Below, one piece after another: positions 43,950 to 53,413 of a stretch of 64,000 nt of DNA. Each line of letters begins with the position of its first letter. Positions within the stretch are counted from its first letter, which is position 1. A program made the position numbers and the translations under genes. This DNA comes from CAWJMN01 sp963844055 (GTDB taxonomy: Bacteria; Planctomycetota; Planctomycetia; Pirellulales; Pirellulaceae), in the NCBI GenBank assembly GCA_963844055.1, contig CAWJMN010000002.1, positions 1,984,001 through 2,048,000 on the forward strand, in the 5' to 3' direction. The notes under the pieces were generated by a model. The model had not been told where the DNA came from, made no database searches, and saw only the letters and a list, made by a program, of their open reading frames with translations.

Positions 43950-45593
43950 CTACCCGATGTCGCGCAGGATCTCTTCGGCTGCATTGCGTCCGCAGGCACC
44001 CATCACGCCGCCGCCGGGATGGCTGGCAGCGCCGCACAGGTACAGACCCTTCACCGGCGTGCGATGATCTGACCAGCCAGCAACCGGGCGAAGCGAGAAG
44101 AGCTGGTTCGGCGTCATCGCCCCTTGCATGATGTTGCCCCCGGTTAAGCCGAACGTCCGTTCCAAATCGAGCGGGCTGAGAACCTGCCGATGCAGGATCG
44201 AGCCCGGCACATTGGGGGCGTAGCGGGCGATTAGCTCGACACAGCGGTCGGCAAAGTCTTCCTTCACATCGTCCCAGTGCTTGCCGTCCGCCAACTTGTA
44301 CGGGGCGTACTGCACAAAGATGTTCATCACATGCTTCCCCTCCGGGGCCAGCGTGTTATCAACGCTGCTAGGAAGGGTGATCTCCAAGATCGGCTGCGTG
44401 CTGGGCCAGCCGTACTTGGCATCGTCAAACGCCCGTTCAATGGTGTCTAGCGTGGGGCAAAGGTGGATCGTGCCGCGATGGTGCGGCGCAGGGGCCGTCC
44501 CTGGCAGGCAAGTAAAGCTTGGCAGCTCTGACAGGGCCAAGTTGATCTTCATCGAGGCGCTGCTATAGTCGATCCGCTTCACCTGCGAAAGGAACTCGGC
44601 CGGCAATTCGGTAGGCTCTAAAAATCGCTCGAAGGTGAGGTTCGCATCCACGCTGGAAGCGACCAGGGGGGCTTCAAGTACGGTGTCATCTTCCAATGCA
44701 ACGCCGGCGACCTTGCCATGCTGCACCAAGATCCGCTTTACCGGAGCGTCGCGGCGAATATCGACATGCAGATCCTCTAGCGCTCGCTCTAGGGCGTTGG
44801 CCAATCCTCCCATGCCCCCTTGGACATAGCCCCACACGCCCCGCGCTCCGCCTGCCTCTCCCATCACATGGTGCAGCAGCACATAAGCGGTGCCTGGATA
44901 CGAAGGCGAAGCAAACGAACCGATCACACTGTCGGTGGCGAGTGTTGCACGCAGCACTTCGGACTCAAACCAGCGCTCCAAGAAGGGCCTGGCAGCCCCG
45001 GTCAAAAGCTCGATCCCCTCGGGGATGTCGTTTCCGAGTTCGCCCAGGCGGTTGTACAGGCTCAGCAGCTTGCCGCCGTCGCGCAGCTTCTTTCCCATCC
45101 CGACGCTGCGCCACGATTGGGGCAGCGGAAGGGGATCAGGTGCAGAGCCAGCCAGCGTGGGCTCTAGTGTGGCTGCCACTCGTTCCAGCAGGCGGTTATA
45201 GCGTGGATAGTTTTCGGCGTCGCGCTCACTAAACTTGGCAATCTCGCGGCAGCTGGCCCGCTCATTGGCGGAAAGGAGCAGCGAGCGACCGTCTAGCATC
45301 GGCGTAAAGCTCGAAGGGTCACGCGGCAAAATGTTTAGGCCGTACTGACGCAGGCGCAGGTCTCGAATGATCTCCGGCCGTAGCAGGCTGATCACGTAAG
45401 CGGCCGTGCTGATCTTGTAGCCTTCCCACGGGCTTTCCGTCGTCGCACAGCCCCCCAGAACGCCGCGTCGCTCGACGACACAGACCGATTTGCCGGCCCG
45501 GGCCAGATAGGCGGCCGTGATCAAGCCATTGTGCCCGCCACCAATGATGATTGCGTCAAAAGTTCGCTTACGAGTGGCCGTTGAACTGCCCAT
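43950..45593 (-). CDS. FAD-dependent oxidoreductase, phytoene desaturase/PYROXD2-like
   Basis: 547 residues. N-terminal dinucleotide motif AIIIGGGHNGLITAAYLARAG, then VVERRGVLGGCATTES; a substrate region around RYNRLLERVAATLEPTLAGS; and the C-terminal FAD motif GLYLCGAASHPGGGVMGACG. Length and motifs match the PYROXD2/CrtI-like branch. This family removes or moves hydrogens from lipids; the substrate here is unknown. No carotenoid genes are nearby. AAGGA lies 10 bases before ATG 45593. The stop sits directly beside a repeated hairpin (43927-43957). Confidence 0.88.
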   Translation of the reverse strand: MGSSTATRKRTFDAIIIGGGHNGLITAAYLARAGKSVCVVERRGVLGGCATTESPWEGYKISTAAYVISLLRPEIIRDLRLRQYGLNILPRDPSSFTPMLDGRSLLLSANERASCREIAKFSERDAENYPRYNRLLERVAATLEPTLAGSAPDPLPLPQSWRSVGMGKKLRDGGKLLSLYNRLGELGNDIPEGIELLTGAARPFLERWFESEVLRATLATDSVIGSFASPSYPGTAYVLLHHVMGEAGGARGVWGYVQGGMGGLANALERALEDLHVDIRRDAPVKRILVQHGKVAGVALEDDTVLEAPLVASSVDANLTFERFLEPTELPAEFLSQVKRIDYSSASMKINLALSELPSFTCLPGTAPAPHHRGTIHLCPTLDTIERAFDDAKYGWPSTQPILEITLPSSVDNTLAPEGKHVMNIFVQYAPYKLADGKHWDDVKEDFADRCVELIARYAPNVPGSILHRQVLSPLDLERTFGLTGGNIMQGAMTPNQLFSLRPVAGWSDHRTPVKGLYLCGAASHPGGGVMGACGRNAAEEILRDIG

Positions 45594-45681
45594 GGTCGCC
45601 CATCCTTCTAAAGAAATCCGAACAGGGCGATTGTAGTTCGATTTCGGCTCGCTCGAAAGGGAGAGGAAATGCCCTCAGCCC

Positions 45682-46368
45682 TTAGGCGGGGTTGCGGCCG
45701 TCATTCGCCGGGGCGACTGAACCATTCGTTGCCGCTGGTTCCGGCTTGGGAAGCGAAGCACCCTCCATAGCGAGGGCAGCCTCAACCTCTTTCAGTGTTG
45801 GAGCGGCAATCCAGTCGGCAAGGCGACGCAAGACCCAAGGCCCCAGAGCCACGCCGATACTTGAAATCAACAAGATATAGAACGGCAACAGCGTGGTCCC
45901 CGATACGGTCGCCAGCAGCAGTTCGGCGTTGTCCGATTCCTGAAACCAATAGACCCAGGCACTAGGCACCAGCATCAGTCCCGCCAGCACGATCACCGTG
46001 CAGGGCAATAGCACCACCACAAACAGGCCGCGCCGCGTCGGCTCTCGAATGCCTGCCCGCGATAGCAGTGAGATACCCGCCAGCCAAATCGTTACGCCTG
46101 CCACCAAGAAGTACACCACCAGTTGTGGAAAAAACGCCCGCGTCCCTCGCTCATTGAACCGCAAGGCATAGCCCAGCGCGACTTGCAGCATCACCAGAAG
46201 CGAGACAAAGTCAAAGATCGAAAACTGCGCCGGGATCGAAACCTTGTCGGTGGCATCTTTGATCGGCCTGAGAATGAACTTTCCAACAAGCCCCAACAGC
46301 TTGGTCAGTCCCCAGATCCCTAGGGGGACCAAGATGATCGCGAGCAACGTCAGGCCGATGTGCGTCAT
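45682..46368 (-). CDS. Five-TM membrane protein
   Basis: 228 residues from ATG 46368 (MTHIGLTLLAIILVPLG) with AGGA close upstream; ATG 46395 would add 9 residues. Five hydrophobic helices (IGLTLLAIILVPLGIWGLTK, FVSLLVMLQVALGYAL, LVVYFLVAGVTIWLAGISLL, GLFVVVLLPCTVIVLAGLML, LLPFYILLISSIGVALGPWV) and a Glu-rich then disordered tail (TNGSVAPANDGRNPA). Not recognised. About 80 bases downstream of the DUF1499 gene on the same strand, so probably one operon. Confidence 0.7.
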   Translation of the reverse strand: MTHIGLTLLAIILVPLGIWGLTKLLGLVGKFILRPIKDATDKVSIPAQFSIFDFVSLLVMLQVALGYALRFNERGTRAFFPQLVVYFLVAGVTIWLAGISLLSRAGIREPTRRGLFVVVLLPCTVIVLAGLMLVPSAWVYWFQESDNAELLLATVSGTTLLPFYILLISSIGVALGPWVLRRLADWIAAPTLKEVEAALAMEGASLPKPEPAATNGSVAPANDGRNPA

Positions 46369-46447
46369 CGTTCCTAGACGGAGTAAAAAAAGCATGTCAA
46401 AACTCGCAAGTGGAGAGTGCCCGAAGCAACCTTTGCGGATACCTCGA

Positions 46448-47008
46448 TTATAAACGTGCGCGAATCGCCGCGAATAGCTCTCGCAGGTTTCGGGGATTCT
46501 GGCCAAGGTCCCCCTTACCTACACGGGACCGGCTCTCGGCGGAAATGATCGTTTTTCCCTCTTCCCCGGTTGTCAGTTTCACATGAACATCATCTTTGAA
46601 CCGCATCAGCTTCGTCGAGCGGACCAAGTGTAACTCCGTAACGCCCATCTTGGCCGCACCGCTTCCCCCCTGCTCTTCGATGAACTGCCAGTTCTTCAGA
46701 GAGGCGGCCGCTTCTTTTACCGTCGCCACCAGTTCGGCCCGTGGCTTGTCGCTTTCGATGTTCTGCAGTCTTTGGTCGGGGCTATTGTCCGAAGTGCTGG
46801 CCCAGTTGATGGAAAGGTCACGATTCCAGTCCTCTACCTGAGAAAGCAAAATCGCCAGCGCTGCCAGCACTACCACCAACAAACTTCCCCCCAGGAAATA
46901 GATTAAAATCATCATGGTGGATTTGGGCCTGCGTCCAGGCTTGGAATGGGTGGAGTCAGCTGGTGGAATTGTCATCGAACGATGTTGCCCCAGAAAGGGT
47001 GTGACCAT
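46448..47008 (-). CDS. Membrane-anchored DUF1499 protein
   Basis: 186 residues; start ATG 47008 has GGAAG 7 bases upstream, and ATG 46975 is possible. One helix (about 33-55, MILIYFLGGSLLVVVLAALA), then a DUF1499 domain ending with the family signature SRSRVGKGDLGQNPRNLREL. DUF1499 proteins are common envelope proteins of unknown role. It is divergent from rarA: the rarA start lies 116 bases away at 47125. Likely cotranscribed with the five-TM protein that follows. Confidence 0.82.
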   Translation of the reverse strand: MVTPFLGQHRSMTIPPADSTHSKPGRRPKSTMMILIYFLGGSLLVVVLAALAILLSQVEDWNRDLSINWASTSDNSPDQRLQNIESDKPRAELVATVKEAAASLKNWQFIEEQGGSGAAKMGVTELHLVRSTKLMRFKDDVHVKLTTGEEGKTIISAESRSRVGKGDLGQNPRNLRELFAAIRARL

Positions 47009-47124
47009 CAGGCATCTTCCATCCTAGCATGGATGGCAAGTCCATTTCATCCAGTGGCCACTTCACCAGGGGAAGACCGTCGGCAGTTGCGCCCGTTTGG
47101 CGGCCGGTTAGAATAGTAGGGAAC

Positions 47125-48447
47125 ATGTCACTTTTTGAACAAGCCGAAAAGAATAACCTCCGCAAGGCGCAGCCCCTGGCAGCGCGGATGCGGCCGGTCA
47201 ACCTCAAGGAATTCACCGGCCAACAGCACTTTTTGGGCGAAGGAAAGCTGCTCCGCCGTTTGCTAGCCGCAGATCGCTTAGGCTCCGTGATTTTCTACGG
47301 TCCACCGGGAAGTGGTAAAACCACCCTGGCCCGCCTACTGGCCACCGAAAGCCGCAAGGTCTTCCAGCAAATCTCGGCCGTCACCAGCGGTGTCAAAGAC
47401 CTGCGCGAAGTTCTCGACAAAGCCCGCGACAACCTGGTGACCGGCGGCCCCCGCACGCTGCTCTTTGTTGACGAAATTCACCGCTTCAACAAGAGCCAGC
47501 AAGATGCCCTCCTTCCCGATGTGGAAGAAGGGGTCGTTACGCTGGTAGGTGCCACCACCAGCAACCCCTTTTTTGCCGTTAACAGCGCCCTCGTCAGCCG
47601 CAGTCAGATCTTCCAGTTTGAACCTCTCTCGGTTGACGACATCAAGCAACTGTTGCGCCGCGCCTTGGCCGACCGCACTCGCGGCCTTGGCAACTTTGAA
47701 GTTCAGGCCGATGAAGACGCGCTCGAATTCCTGGCCCAAGTGAGCGATGGCGATGCCCGCCGCGCTTTGACCGCGCTCGAAATCGGTGTTCTCAGCTGCA
47801 ACGAAAAGCCGATCCACTTAACGAAGGAACTTGCGGCGGAGTCGGTGCAGCGCAAGGCGATTTCGTACGATCCCACCGGCGACGACCATTACGATACTGC
47901 CAGCGCCCTCATCAAAAGCATTCGCGGCAGCGATCCTGATGCTGGTCTGTACTGGCTTGCCAAGATGCTAGAAGCCGGCGAAGACTTGCGATTCATCTGC
48001 CGCCGTCTGGTCATCCTCGCCAGCGAAGACGTAGGCAATGCCGATCCCCATGCGCTTCCACTGGCAGTTGCTGCGATGCAGGCGGTGGAGTTTATCGGCC
48101 TTCCCGAAGCGCAGCTCACCCTCTCTCAAACCGTGGCGTATCTGGCCTGCGCGCCGAAGTCCAACGCAGCGACGACCGCCATTTCGGAAGCGCGGCAAGA
48201 TATCCGCCAGGGGCAGCTCATTCCGGTTCCGCGTGCCTTGCGCGATAAGCACTACTCGGGTGCCGAAGAGCTCGGCCATGGCCAAGGCTACAAGTACGCG
48301 CACAACCATCCCGGTGGAATTGCCGCGCAAGACTATTTGGGCGTCGATCGTCAGTACTACAAACCGACCGATCGTGGATTTGAACGCGAGCTATCCGAGC
48401 GCTTGAAAGTCATTCGCGCTCGTTTGAAAGGGAACTCGGCCGAGTAG
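47125..48447 (+). CDS. rarA: Replication-associated recombination ATPase RarA (MgsA)
   Basis: 440 residues from ATG 47125 (MSLFEQAEKN), with AGGG just upstream; the frame runs on upstream without a good start. A RarA/MgsA/WRNIP1-type AAA+ ATPase acting at stalled replication forks. Walker A GPPGSGKT (59-66), Walker B LLFVDEIHRF, sensor 1 VTLVGATTSNP and Arg-finger region VSRSQIF. The C-terminal MgsA tetramerisation domain shows DLRFICRRLVILASEDVGNA, YLACAPKSNAA and GGIAAQDYLG. Full length, no change. Divergent from the DUF1499 gene. Confidence 0.95.
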   Translation: MSLFEQAEKNNLRKAQPLAARMRPVNLKEFTGQQHFLGEGKLLRRLLAADRLGSVIFYGPPGSGKTTLARLLATESRKVFQQISAVTSGVKDLREVLDKARDNLVTGGPRTLLFVDEIHRFNKSQQDALLPDVEEGVVTLVGATTSNPFFAVNSALVSRSQIFQFEPLSVDDIKQLLRRALADRTRGLGNFEVQADEDALEFLAQVSDGDARRALTALEIGVLSCNEKPIHLTKELAAESVQRKAISYDPTGDDHYDTASALIKSIRGSDPDAGLYWLAKMLEAGEDLRFICRRLVILASEDVGNADPHALPLAVAAMQAVEFIGLPEAQLTLSQTVAYLACAPKSNAATTAISEARQDIRQGQLIPVPRALRDKHYSGAEELGHGQGYKYAHNHPGGIAAQDYLGVDRQYYKPTDRGFERELSERLKVIRARLKGNSAE

Positions 48448-49078
48448 TCGCTTTGTACAATGGTCTTCTGTGTGGCCAGTGTGCCCCAAAGGCTCGGATC
48501 GAATACGTAAATCGACAAGTAGGTCAGGGTTCACCCTGACAACGCTATCCGGCTACCATCTTCTTGTGCTCCTTCTTTTGCCAATCATCGCCGTTCGTCC
48601 TGCAAAGGCAGGAACCACGAAAAGCACGAAAGACACGAAAAGGGAAGAATGCAGAGGTTGGTACACGGAGGAACACGGAAGGACACGGCCAGCAGAGTAG
48701 CTGTGTTTTTATTGTTCGTGCTTTTCGTGTCTTTCGTGGTTAGCTGCTGCCATGTCGATGTTTTGTAGCTTGGGCCGGTTGCTTACACTCGCCTTGTCTT
48801 TCCTCGGTGATCTCTGTGTCCTCTGTGTCCTCTGTGGCAAAACTGTATTTGCACGAAGCAAAGCAGACGCTGGAACTGCAAAGGCAGTAACCACGAAAAG
48901 CACGAAAGACACGAAAAGGAAAGAATGCAGAGGCTGGTACACGGAGGAACACGGAAGGACACGGCCAGCAATGAGAAGCACAAGCCGTTGTAAGAGACCT
49001 CCCATGGCTTCGCCACACCGGTTCAAGAACCGGTGCTACCCGCTTGAAAGGGAGACTCGGCAGATTAGCTACCCGGAA
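48448..49078. repeat. Intergenic repeat mosaic (families B and C)
   Basis: 48519-48645 is the family C composite, then family B at 48659-48696. A TTCGTGCTTTTCGTGTCTTT tract lies at about 48713-48743, a short GTCCTCTGTGTCCTCTGTGG run (48813-48835), another ACCACGAAAAGCACGAAAGA tract (48888-48920) with family B at 48936-48971, and the hairpin CACCGGTTCAAGAACCGGTG (49015-49036). No gene. Confidence 0.75.
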
Positions 49079-49375
49079 CTAGTGCCCGTGTGAGCCGTGG
49101 CCGTGGGCATCGGGGCCATGCGAACCATCAGGCTTCGCGCCATGATGGTCTGGTTCGCCATGGGCTGCACCCACAGCTGGCGCATCATGTCCGTGGCCAT
49201 GTGCATCAGGGGCTGATCCCAGTCCCTTGCCACGAAGTAGCGCTACAACGCCGGTCACCGAAGCGTAAGGACGTATCTTGTCCCAGTCGATGCGTGGACC
49301 ATGCCCCATCGCAATGGCGATTCCAAAGCCCAACATCAAATTGCCACCCGTCACTGCCAGCAGTAGTAATAACAT
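49079..49375 (-). CDS. Small membrane protein with a His-rich tail
   Basis: 98 residues; GAGGAG lies 7 bases before ATG 49375. One N-terminal helix (MLLLLLAVTGGNLMLGFGIA), a short link (GHGPRIDWDKIRPYASVTGV), then a tail packed with His, Gly, Asp and Pro (DAHGHGHDAP, GEPDHHGAKPD, HGHGSHGH). His-rich tails of this sort usually bind nickel, zinc or copper; a metal store or chaperone at the membrane is an inference. No metal transporter is next to it. Confidence 0.72.
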   Translation of the reverse strand: MLLLLLAVTGGNLMLGFGIAIAMGHGPRIDWDKIRPYASVTGVVALLRGKGLGSAPDAHGHGHDAPAVGAAHGEPDHHGAKPDGSHGPDAHGHGSHGH

Positions 49376-49736
49376 CGAAGTTCTCCTCGCTAGGCACTCT
49401 TGGCCCGTGCGCCGCCTCATCGTTGTTGCTCTAAAGAAAGCCTAGGTCTCAATTACCAGGAAAAAACCTTGAACCCTTGCTTCCCGAGAATCTATAGCCG
49501 GCCGATTGCCGTTTATGACGCTTGCACCGGCTGCCATGCCCGCTCGCTCTCCCTGCCCCGACCCAGAAACGCCTCTCCCAGCCCCGAATTGCCGCAATTG
49601 GCGTAGTTTTGGCGAACTAGGCAGGAGCCTTGTACCTGCTGGCACCAGCGGAATTGACCTTCCGTCCGGGTGCCCCCCTCTTTAAGCTTCGCACCGTGCC
49701 AAATAAGGGGTTTCGTGCTTGGGGGTTGGCTTTGCT
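49376..49736. other. Divergent intergenic region, nothing seen
   Basis: No repeat of the main families and no supported frame. It should hold promoters for the His-rich gene and the gene at 49737. Confidence 0.4.
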
Positions 49737-50652
49737 ATGGGTCGCAAATTCTCTGACGCTTCGACAAATCGCGTCCAGACAATATTCCTGGCCGCACTCA
49801 TCTTGCTGTGCGCAGGGGCAGAGTCTGTCCATGCGCAGCCGATGCCTCCTGTCGCCGCGCAGCCGGCCGAAGAGTCCTTTACTCCTTCGGAGGACTCGCA
49901 AACGCTCATCACCGACATTGTGCGCGACAACATTCCACACGAGTATGAAAAGTCCAAGCACTGGGGAAACACCAAAGAGGTCTTTGCCGGCTGGCATGTA
50001 GAGCGTGAAGGTTTCAAGATCGAAACCCGCCGCCGCTTCAAGCAAGTGAACGATGGCACTTGGCAGCGTTACAAGATCAGCCTGATCGATCCCAACCAGC
50101 ACTTCGACGTCCGCGTCGAGAAGATCCAAGAGCTCGGCAACAATCAAATTGCCATGACCATCTTGGTGACCGCCAAGTTAGAAGCGGTCGGGCGCAGCAC
50201 GCACTACGAAAGCGGCGTGCAGATGTATAGCGTCGGCGCAGAGATTGATATCGATGTCCGCCTGCGAGCTGATGTCATCCTCACGCTCGGCCTGATTCCC
50301 ACCACGTTCCCGCCGATGATTACGGCCAAGCCCGAGATCAAGACGGCCGATCTGGAACTAACGCGGTTCAAGATCCGCAAGGTCGGCGCTCGAAGGCCCC
50401 GTCATCCGTTCTCTTAGTAGCACCGTACGTGAGATTGTCGAAGACAAGCTGGCCGACAATCGCCAAAACCTGATCGACAAGCTCAACAAGTCGATCACCA
50501 AGAAGCAAGACAAGCTTCGCTTCTCGCTACAGGACTTCCTCAACACCAAATGGGGCAAAAGCTTTTGGCAACCCGTCGCCGCCGCGCAAGAAGACCGCAC
50601 GGCCGTCCGGCCCGCCCCCATTGCTCCTCCTCCTGCCCCCACAATCCCGTAG
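49737..50652 (+). CDS. Secreted hypothetical protein (one frameshift)
   Basis: ATG 49737 (MGRKFSDAS) with a GGGGG run about 14 bases upstream. The signal peptide (TIFLAALILLCAGAESVHAQ) ends near AQP. The mature domain is beta-rich (YKISLIDPNQHFDVRVEKIQ, NQIAMTILVTAKLEAVGRST, IDIDVRLRADVILTLGL). The frame changes near 50391 (GTCGGCGCTCGAAGG); continuing in the next frame gives EGPVIRSLSSTVREIVEDKL, DKLRFSLQDFLNTKWGKSFW and a Pro-rich end at TAG 50652, about 304 residues. Planctomycete relatives have the same two-part plan. Function unknown. Confidence 0.7.
50384..50400 (+). other. Frameshift in the secreted gene at 49737
   Basis: The frame changes by one base near 50391-50395. The upstream frame would end at the TAG 50415-50417; the downstream frame codes for a clearly amphipathic helical C-terminus. 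Confidence 0.65.
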
Positions 50653-50977
50653 CACTGTAACTTCCGCCACGCTGAAAAGTAGACGCGGCATCTTGCCGCG
50701 TCCCATGCGCTTTCCATTCTTACAGCCCCCGGCCGGGCTCGCGATGCGTCGACAATCGGGTAACACCGGTTTTTGAACCGGTTTGGCGAAGCCATGGGAG
50801 GTCTCTTGCACCAGCTTGCCCTTCATTTCGGCTGGCCCCTGCTGCAGTTAACCACGAAAGACACAAACAACCCAAACACACCTACTCTGCTGGCCGTGTA
50901 CCTCCGTGTACCAATTCCTGCCCTCTTCCTTTTCGTGTCTTTCGTGCTTTTCGTGGTTAAATTCTTCCTCCTACAGA
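50653..50977. repeat. Intergenic repeat mosaic
   Basis: 50682-50730 (GTAGACGCGGCATCTTGCCG and following) matches 43860-43911 inverted. Then a hairpin ACACCGGTTTTTGAACCGGT (50763-50783), a family B tract (50897-50922) and a TTCGTGTCTTTCGTGCTTTT tract (50931-50960). No gene. Confidence 0.7.
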
Positions 50978-51925
50978 CTACTCTCCATCCCGCATCGCCT
51001 TCTCTACCTCTTCCCCAATCTCCTGTCGCATCAAAAAGTTTTCATTCCAATTCGCCGCAGGTGCCGCACCAAGATACAGCGTCATTTTCTCTCCGCGATT
51101 TAGTAGGAACGGCGTCACATGCCCGTGCGGAGCCGATCTTGCTTCCTTCGCCACCAGCAATTCGCGATATTTCCATTTCAGTCCGTCGCGACTAATCGCC
51201 ACGTGCGTTCCTGCATGCGATTCAAACAGCATCAGATATGCATCCTTCACTCGGCAGACATGCACGCCCCCTGCATCGTGATCAAACACATAGTCATCCT
51301 GCCGCCTCCAAGTGATTCCATCTTCCGACTCCGCATAGCCCACATAGCGCCGCGACTTGGCCGACTTGGGAGCCTTCAAATCGGGAGCACCCAGCGGCAA
51401 ATCCGACCGGCCATCAAACCACATCCGAAACTTCTTCCCATCATGCAGCACGCTCGGCCTTCCCACTAGCCAGGAGTCCCACGCCGGCGCAGGTCGTGCC
51501 GCAAGCACCGTTCCATGGTCTTTCCACTTCCGTCCATCGTCCGACGTCGCCAGTCCAATCGTGTCGGTCACTCCCACATCAGCCCGCGTATAAAACAGAT
51601 AGAACTTCCCTCGAACAATCACCACCGAGGGATCATTCACATGGTTCACCCCCGCCGCTTCAAACACCACACCTTCCCGCTTCCAGCTTTTCTGATCGTC
51701 GCGTGAGATCGCCAAATGGATTCGGTCGTGCCCATCTTTCCCTTGGCCGCCGTAGTACATCCACAAAGCGCCATCGTGCTCCACAATGTCGGCCGCATAG
51801 ACATTCCCCTTCCCATGCGGTGCAAGCTCACTCACTTCTTTGCCGCGCAGCACCACCTCCGGCTCAGCAGCCAAAGCCCAGCCCGCCACTCCCAGCCAAA
51901 CCATCAAACCCCACCACTTCACCAT
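50978..51925 (-). CDS. Secreted five-bladed propeller protein (GH43/GH32-like)
   Basis: 315 residues from ATG 51925; GTGGAG lies 6 bases upstream. Signal peptide MVKWWGLMVWLGVAGWALAA. The body has repeated propeller blades of the glycosidase-like type: AADIVEHDGALWMYYGGQG, RIHLAISRDDQKSWKREG, HVNDPSVVIVRGKFYLFYTR, IGLATSDDGRKWKDHG, YVGYAESEDGITWRRQD, THVAISRDGLKWKYRE. NDPSVV would supply the usual Asp; glycoside hydrolase activity is by resemblance. Probably acts on polysaccharides outside the inner membrane. Confidence 0.8.
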   Translation of the reverse strand: MVKWWGLMVWLGVAGWALAAEPEVVLRGKEVSELAPHGKGNVYAADIVEHDGALWMYYGGQGKDGHDRIHLAISRDDQKSWKREGVVFEAAGVNHVNDPSVVIVRGKFYLFYTRADVGVTDTIGLATSDDGRKWKDHGTVLAARPAPAWDSWLVGRPSVLHDGKKFRMWFDGRSDLPLGAPDLKAPKSAKSRRYVGYAESEDGITWRRQDDYVFDHDAGGVHVCRVKDAYLMLFESHAGTHVAISRDGLKWKYRELLVAKEARSAPHGHVTPFLLNRGEKMTLYLGAAPAANWNENFLMRQEIGEEVEKAMRDGE

Positions 51926-52168
51926 CCGCATCTCCACATTTCGTAGGTCTATCTCGTAGGTCATGGCCGTAAGGCCTGACAAGAGTTGACTCGCCATCTC
52001 ACGATTGGGTATTCACAACTCCCGATTATCTTACGCCTTTTCAGAGCCGGAAGCGTAAGCGCCCGGTCACTCCCCCCGTCTAACTTCAACACGGCAAAAC
52101 CTGACCACGAAACGCACCTTCCTCACACCACTCCGCACTCCCCCTTCGGTGTCTTCTGAATACTGTGG
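51926..52168. repeat. Intergenic repeat with family D core
   Basis: 52039-52115 contains GAGCCGGAAGCGTAAGCGCC, then TAACTTCAACACGGCAAAAC; the same pair recurs at 52759-52835 in the same orientation, on the other side of the gene at 52169. Confidence 0.75.
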
Positions 52169-52681
52169 TTAAACTCTCTCAATCCTTCGCTCATAACCAA
52201 AAAACCACAGAACCATCCATGCTGCCGCAGCGCTAGCTAGAGAAGCTGGCACAATTTCGTCGAATGGAATTGCCTCGTCTTTATTCATAAGCACTCCTAG
52301 GCCTGTCGTGCAAATTGCCGTCAACATACTGCCTAGTGTTGATCCGAGTAGATGTCGCTTTTGCACAAAAGACATCAAAGGCAGGCAGAAAAGTCCGGTG
52401 TAAAAGCCAATCATGCCACCGATAATTGCATATATCCAGAGATCGTCAATGTTGGCAGTAGTGTGTGTTGTAGCTTTTTCAGGAAGTGGAGTCAGAATAT
52501 TGGTCCCTACAATGATCAATAGCTGCGTGAGTGCGAATGCAACGCCCCCACTGAGGATCGCAAGTGGCATCGCTAAGATGCACCATTCTTCAATGGTGGT
52601 CGCATGCTTTGTAGAGCCGTCTTCGGCGAGGGGCACTTTCGGATCGGTAGAGGTTGGCGGTTCGTAGGGGTTCAGCTTCAT
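52169..52681 (-). CDS. Four-TM membrane protein with NPYEPP N-terminus
   Basis: 170 residues from ATG 52681 (MKLNPYEPPTS); GGAG about 11 bases upstream. NPYEPP at the N-terminus is a motif I associate with planctomycete small membrane proteins. Four helices: CILAMPLAILSGGVAFALTQ, LWIYAIIGGMIGFYTGLFCL, GSTLGSMLTAICTTGLGVLM, LASAAAAWMVLWFFGY. No catalytic motif. Flanked on both sides by copies of the D repeat and near a second NPYEP gene at 53061. Function unknown. Confidence 0.7.
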   Translation of the reverse strand: MKLNPYEPPTSTDPKVPLAEDGSTKHATTIEEWCILAMPLAILSGGVAFALTQLLIIVGTNILTPLPEKATTHTTANIDDLWIYAIIGGMIGFYTGLFCLPLMSFVQKRHLLGSTLGSMLTAICTTGLGVLMNKDEAIPFDEIVPASLASAAAAWMVLWFFGYERRIERV

Positions 52682-53060
52682 GGCTACGCCAACTCCATAA
52701 GGAAGAAAGCGGGCATCGTACCACACCTAGCAGCCTGTTGTCATTTGCGGGTACACCTCTCCAGAGTCGGAAGCGTAAGCGACCGGTCACTCCCCCCGTC
52801 TAACTTCAACACGGCAAAATCTAACCACGAAAGACACCTGCTCTGCCGACCATGTCCTTCCGTGTTCCTCCGTGGACTAACCCTTGCCCTCTTCCCTTTT
52901 CGTGCCTTTCGTGCTTTTCGTGGTTCTTGTCTTTGCAGGACGACCGGCGATGCCAAGCGAGAGTAGGAGTCCAAGAAGATGGTGGCCCGATAACGTTGTC
53001 AGGGTGAACGCTGACCTACTTGTCCTTCCGTGGTTAAACGTTCCCCATTCATGCCGCTGA
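52682..53060. repeat. Intergenic repeat mosaic (D, B, C)
   Basis: D core at 52759-52835, family B at 52847-52876 and the family C composite, inverted, at 52894-53020. Matches the mosaics at 18.4 kb and 35.5 kb in content but with a different order. Confidence 0.75.
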
Positions 53061-53387
53061 TCATCTCAAAGCTGGGATTAGCAACACCACAGCCAACGCA
53101 TACGCCACAAGTTCAAGCGCCAGCCCAGAAATCCCCGCCAGAAATAACATCGCACCTTGCTTGGGAAAAATCAGGGGGGCCAAAGAAGTTAGCAGAAAAG
53201 CCAGAAGCAGCAGGGAAAGCACCCCTGCCTCATTCACGACCTCCGTTGTCGCCACCCACGGAATTGCAAAACAGCAAATCGGCAACAGCCACGCGATCGC
53301 CAAAAACAACATCGCCGTTGTCATGCCGCTCTGCTGGTTCGGCATCGCCGGTACAGGGCGACTCGGCTCATAAGGGTTGGCTTCCAT
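53061..53387 (-). CDS. Small membrane protein with NPYEP N-terminus
   Basis: 108 residues, start ATG 53387. MEANPYEPSRPVPA is the same N-terminal motif as in the gene at 52169. Three helices: AMLFLAIAWLLPICCFAIP, LSLLLLAFLLTSLAPLIF, AMLFLAGISGLALELVAYAL. No similarity to the other NPYEP protein beyond the first residues. Lies 26 bases after the membrane protein gene at 53414 and may be its operon partner. Confidence 0.68.
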   Translation of the reverse strand: MEANPYEPSRPVPAMPNQQSGMTTAMLFLAIAWLLPICCFAIPWVATTEVVNEAGVLSLLLLAFLLTSLAPLIFPKQGAMLFLAGISGLALELVAYALAVVLLIPALR

Positions 53388-53413
53388 CGCCGTCGCTCGT
53401 TTAGAAAAGCGGT

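Noticed and set aside
43950..45593. Carotenoid biosynthesis locus
   Set aside because: The oxidoreductase is of the PYROXD2-like branch and no phytoene synthase or cyclase lies nearby.
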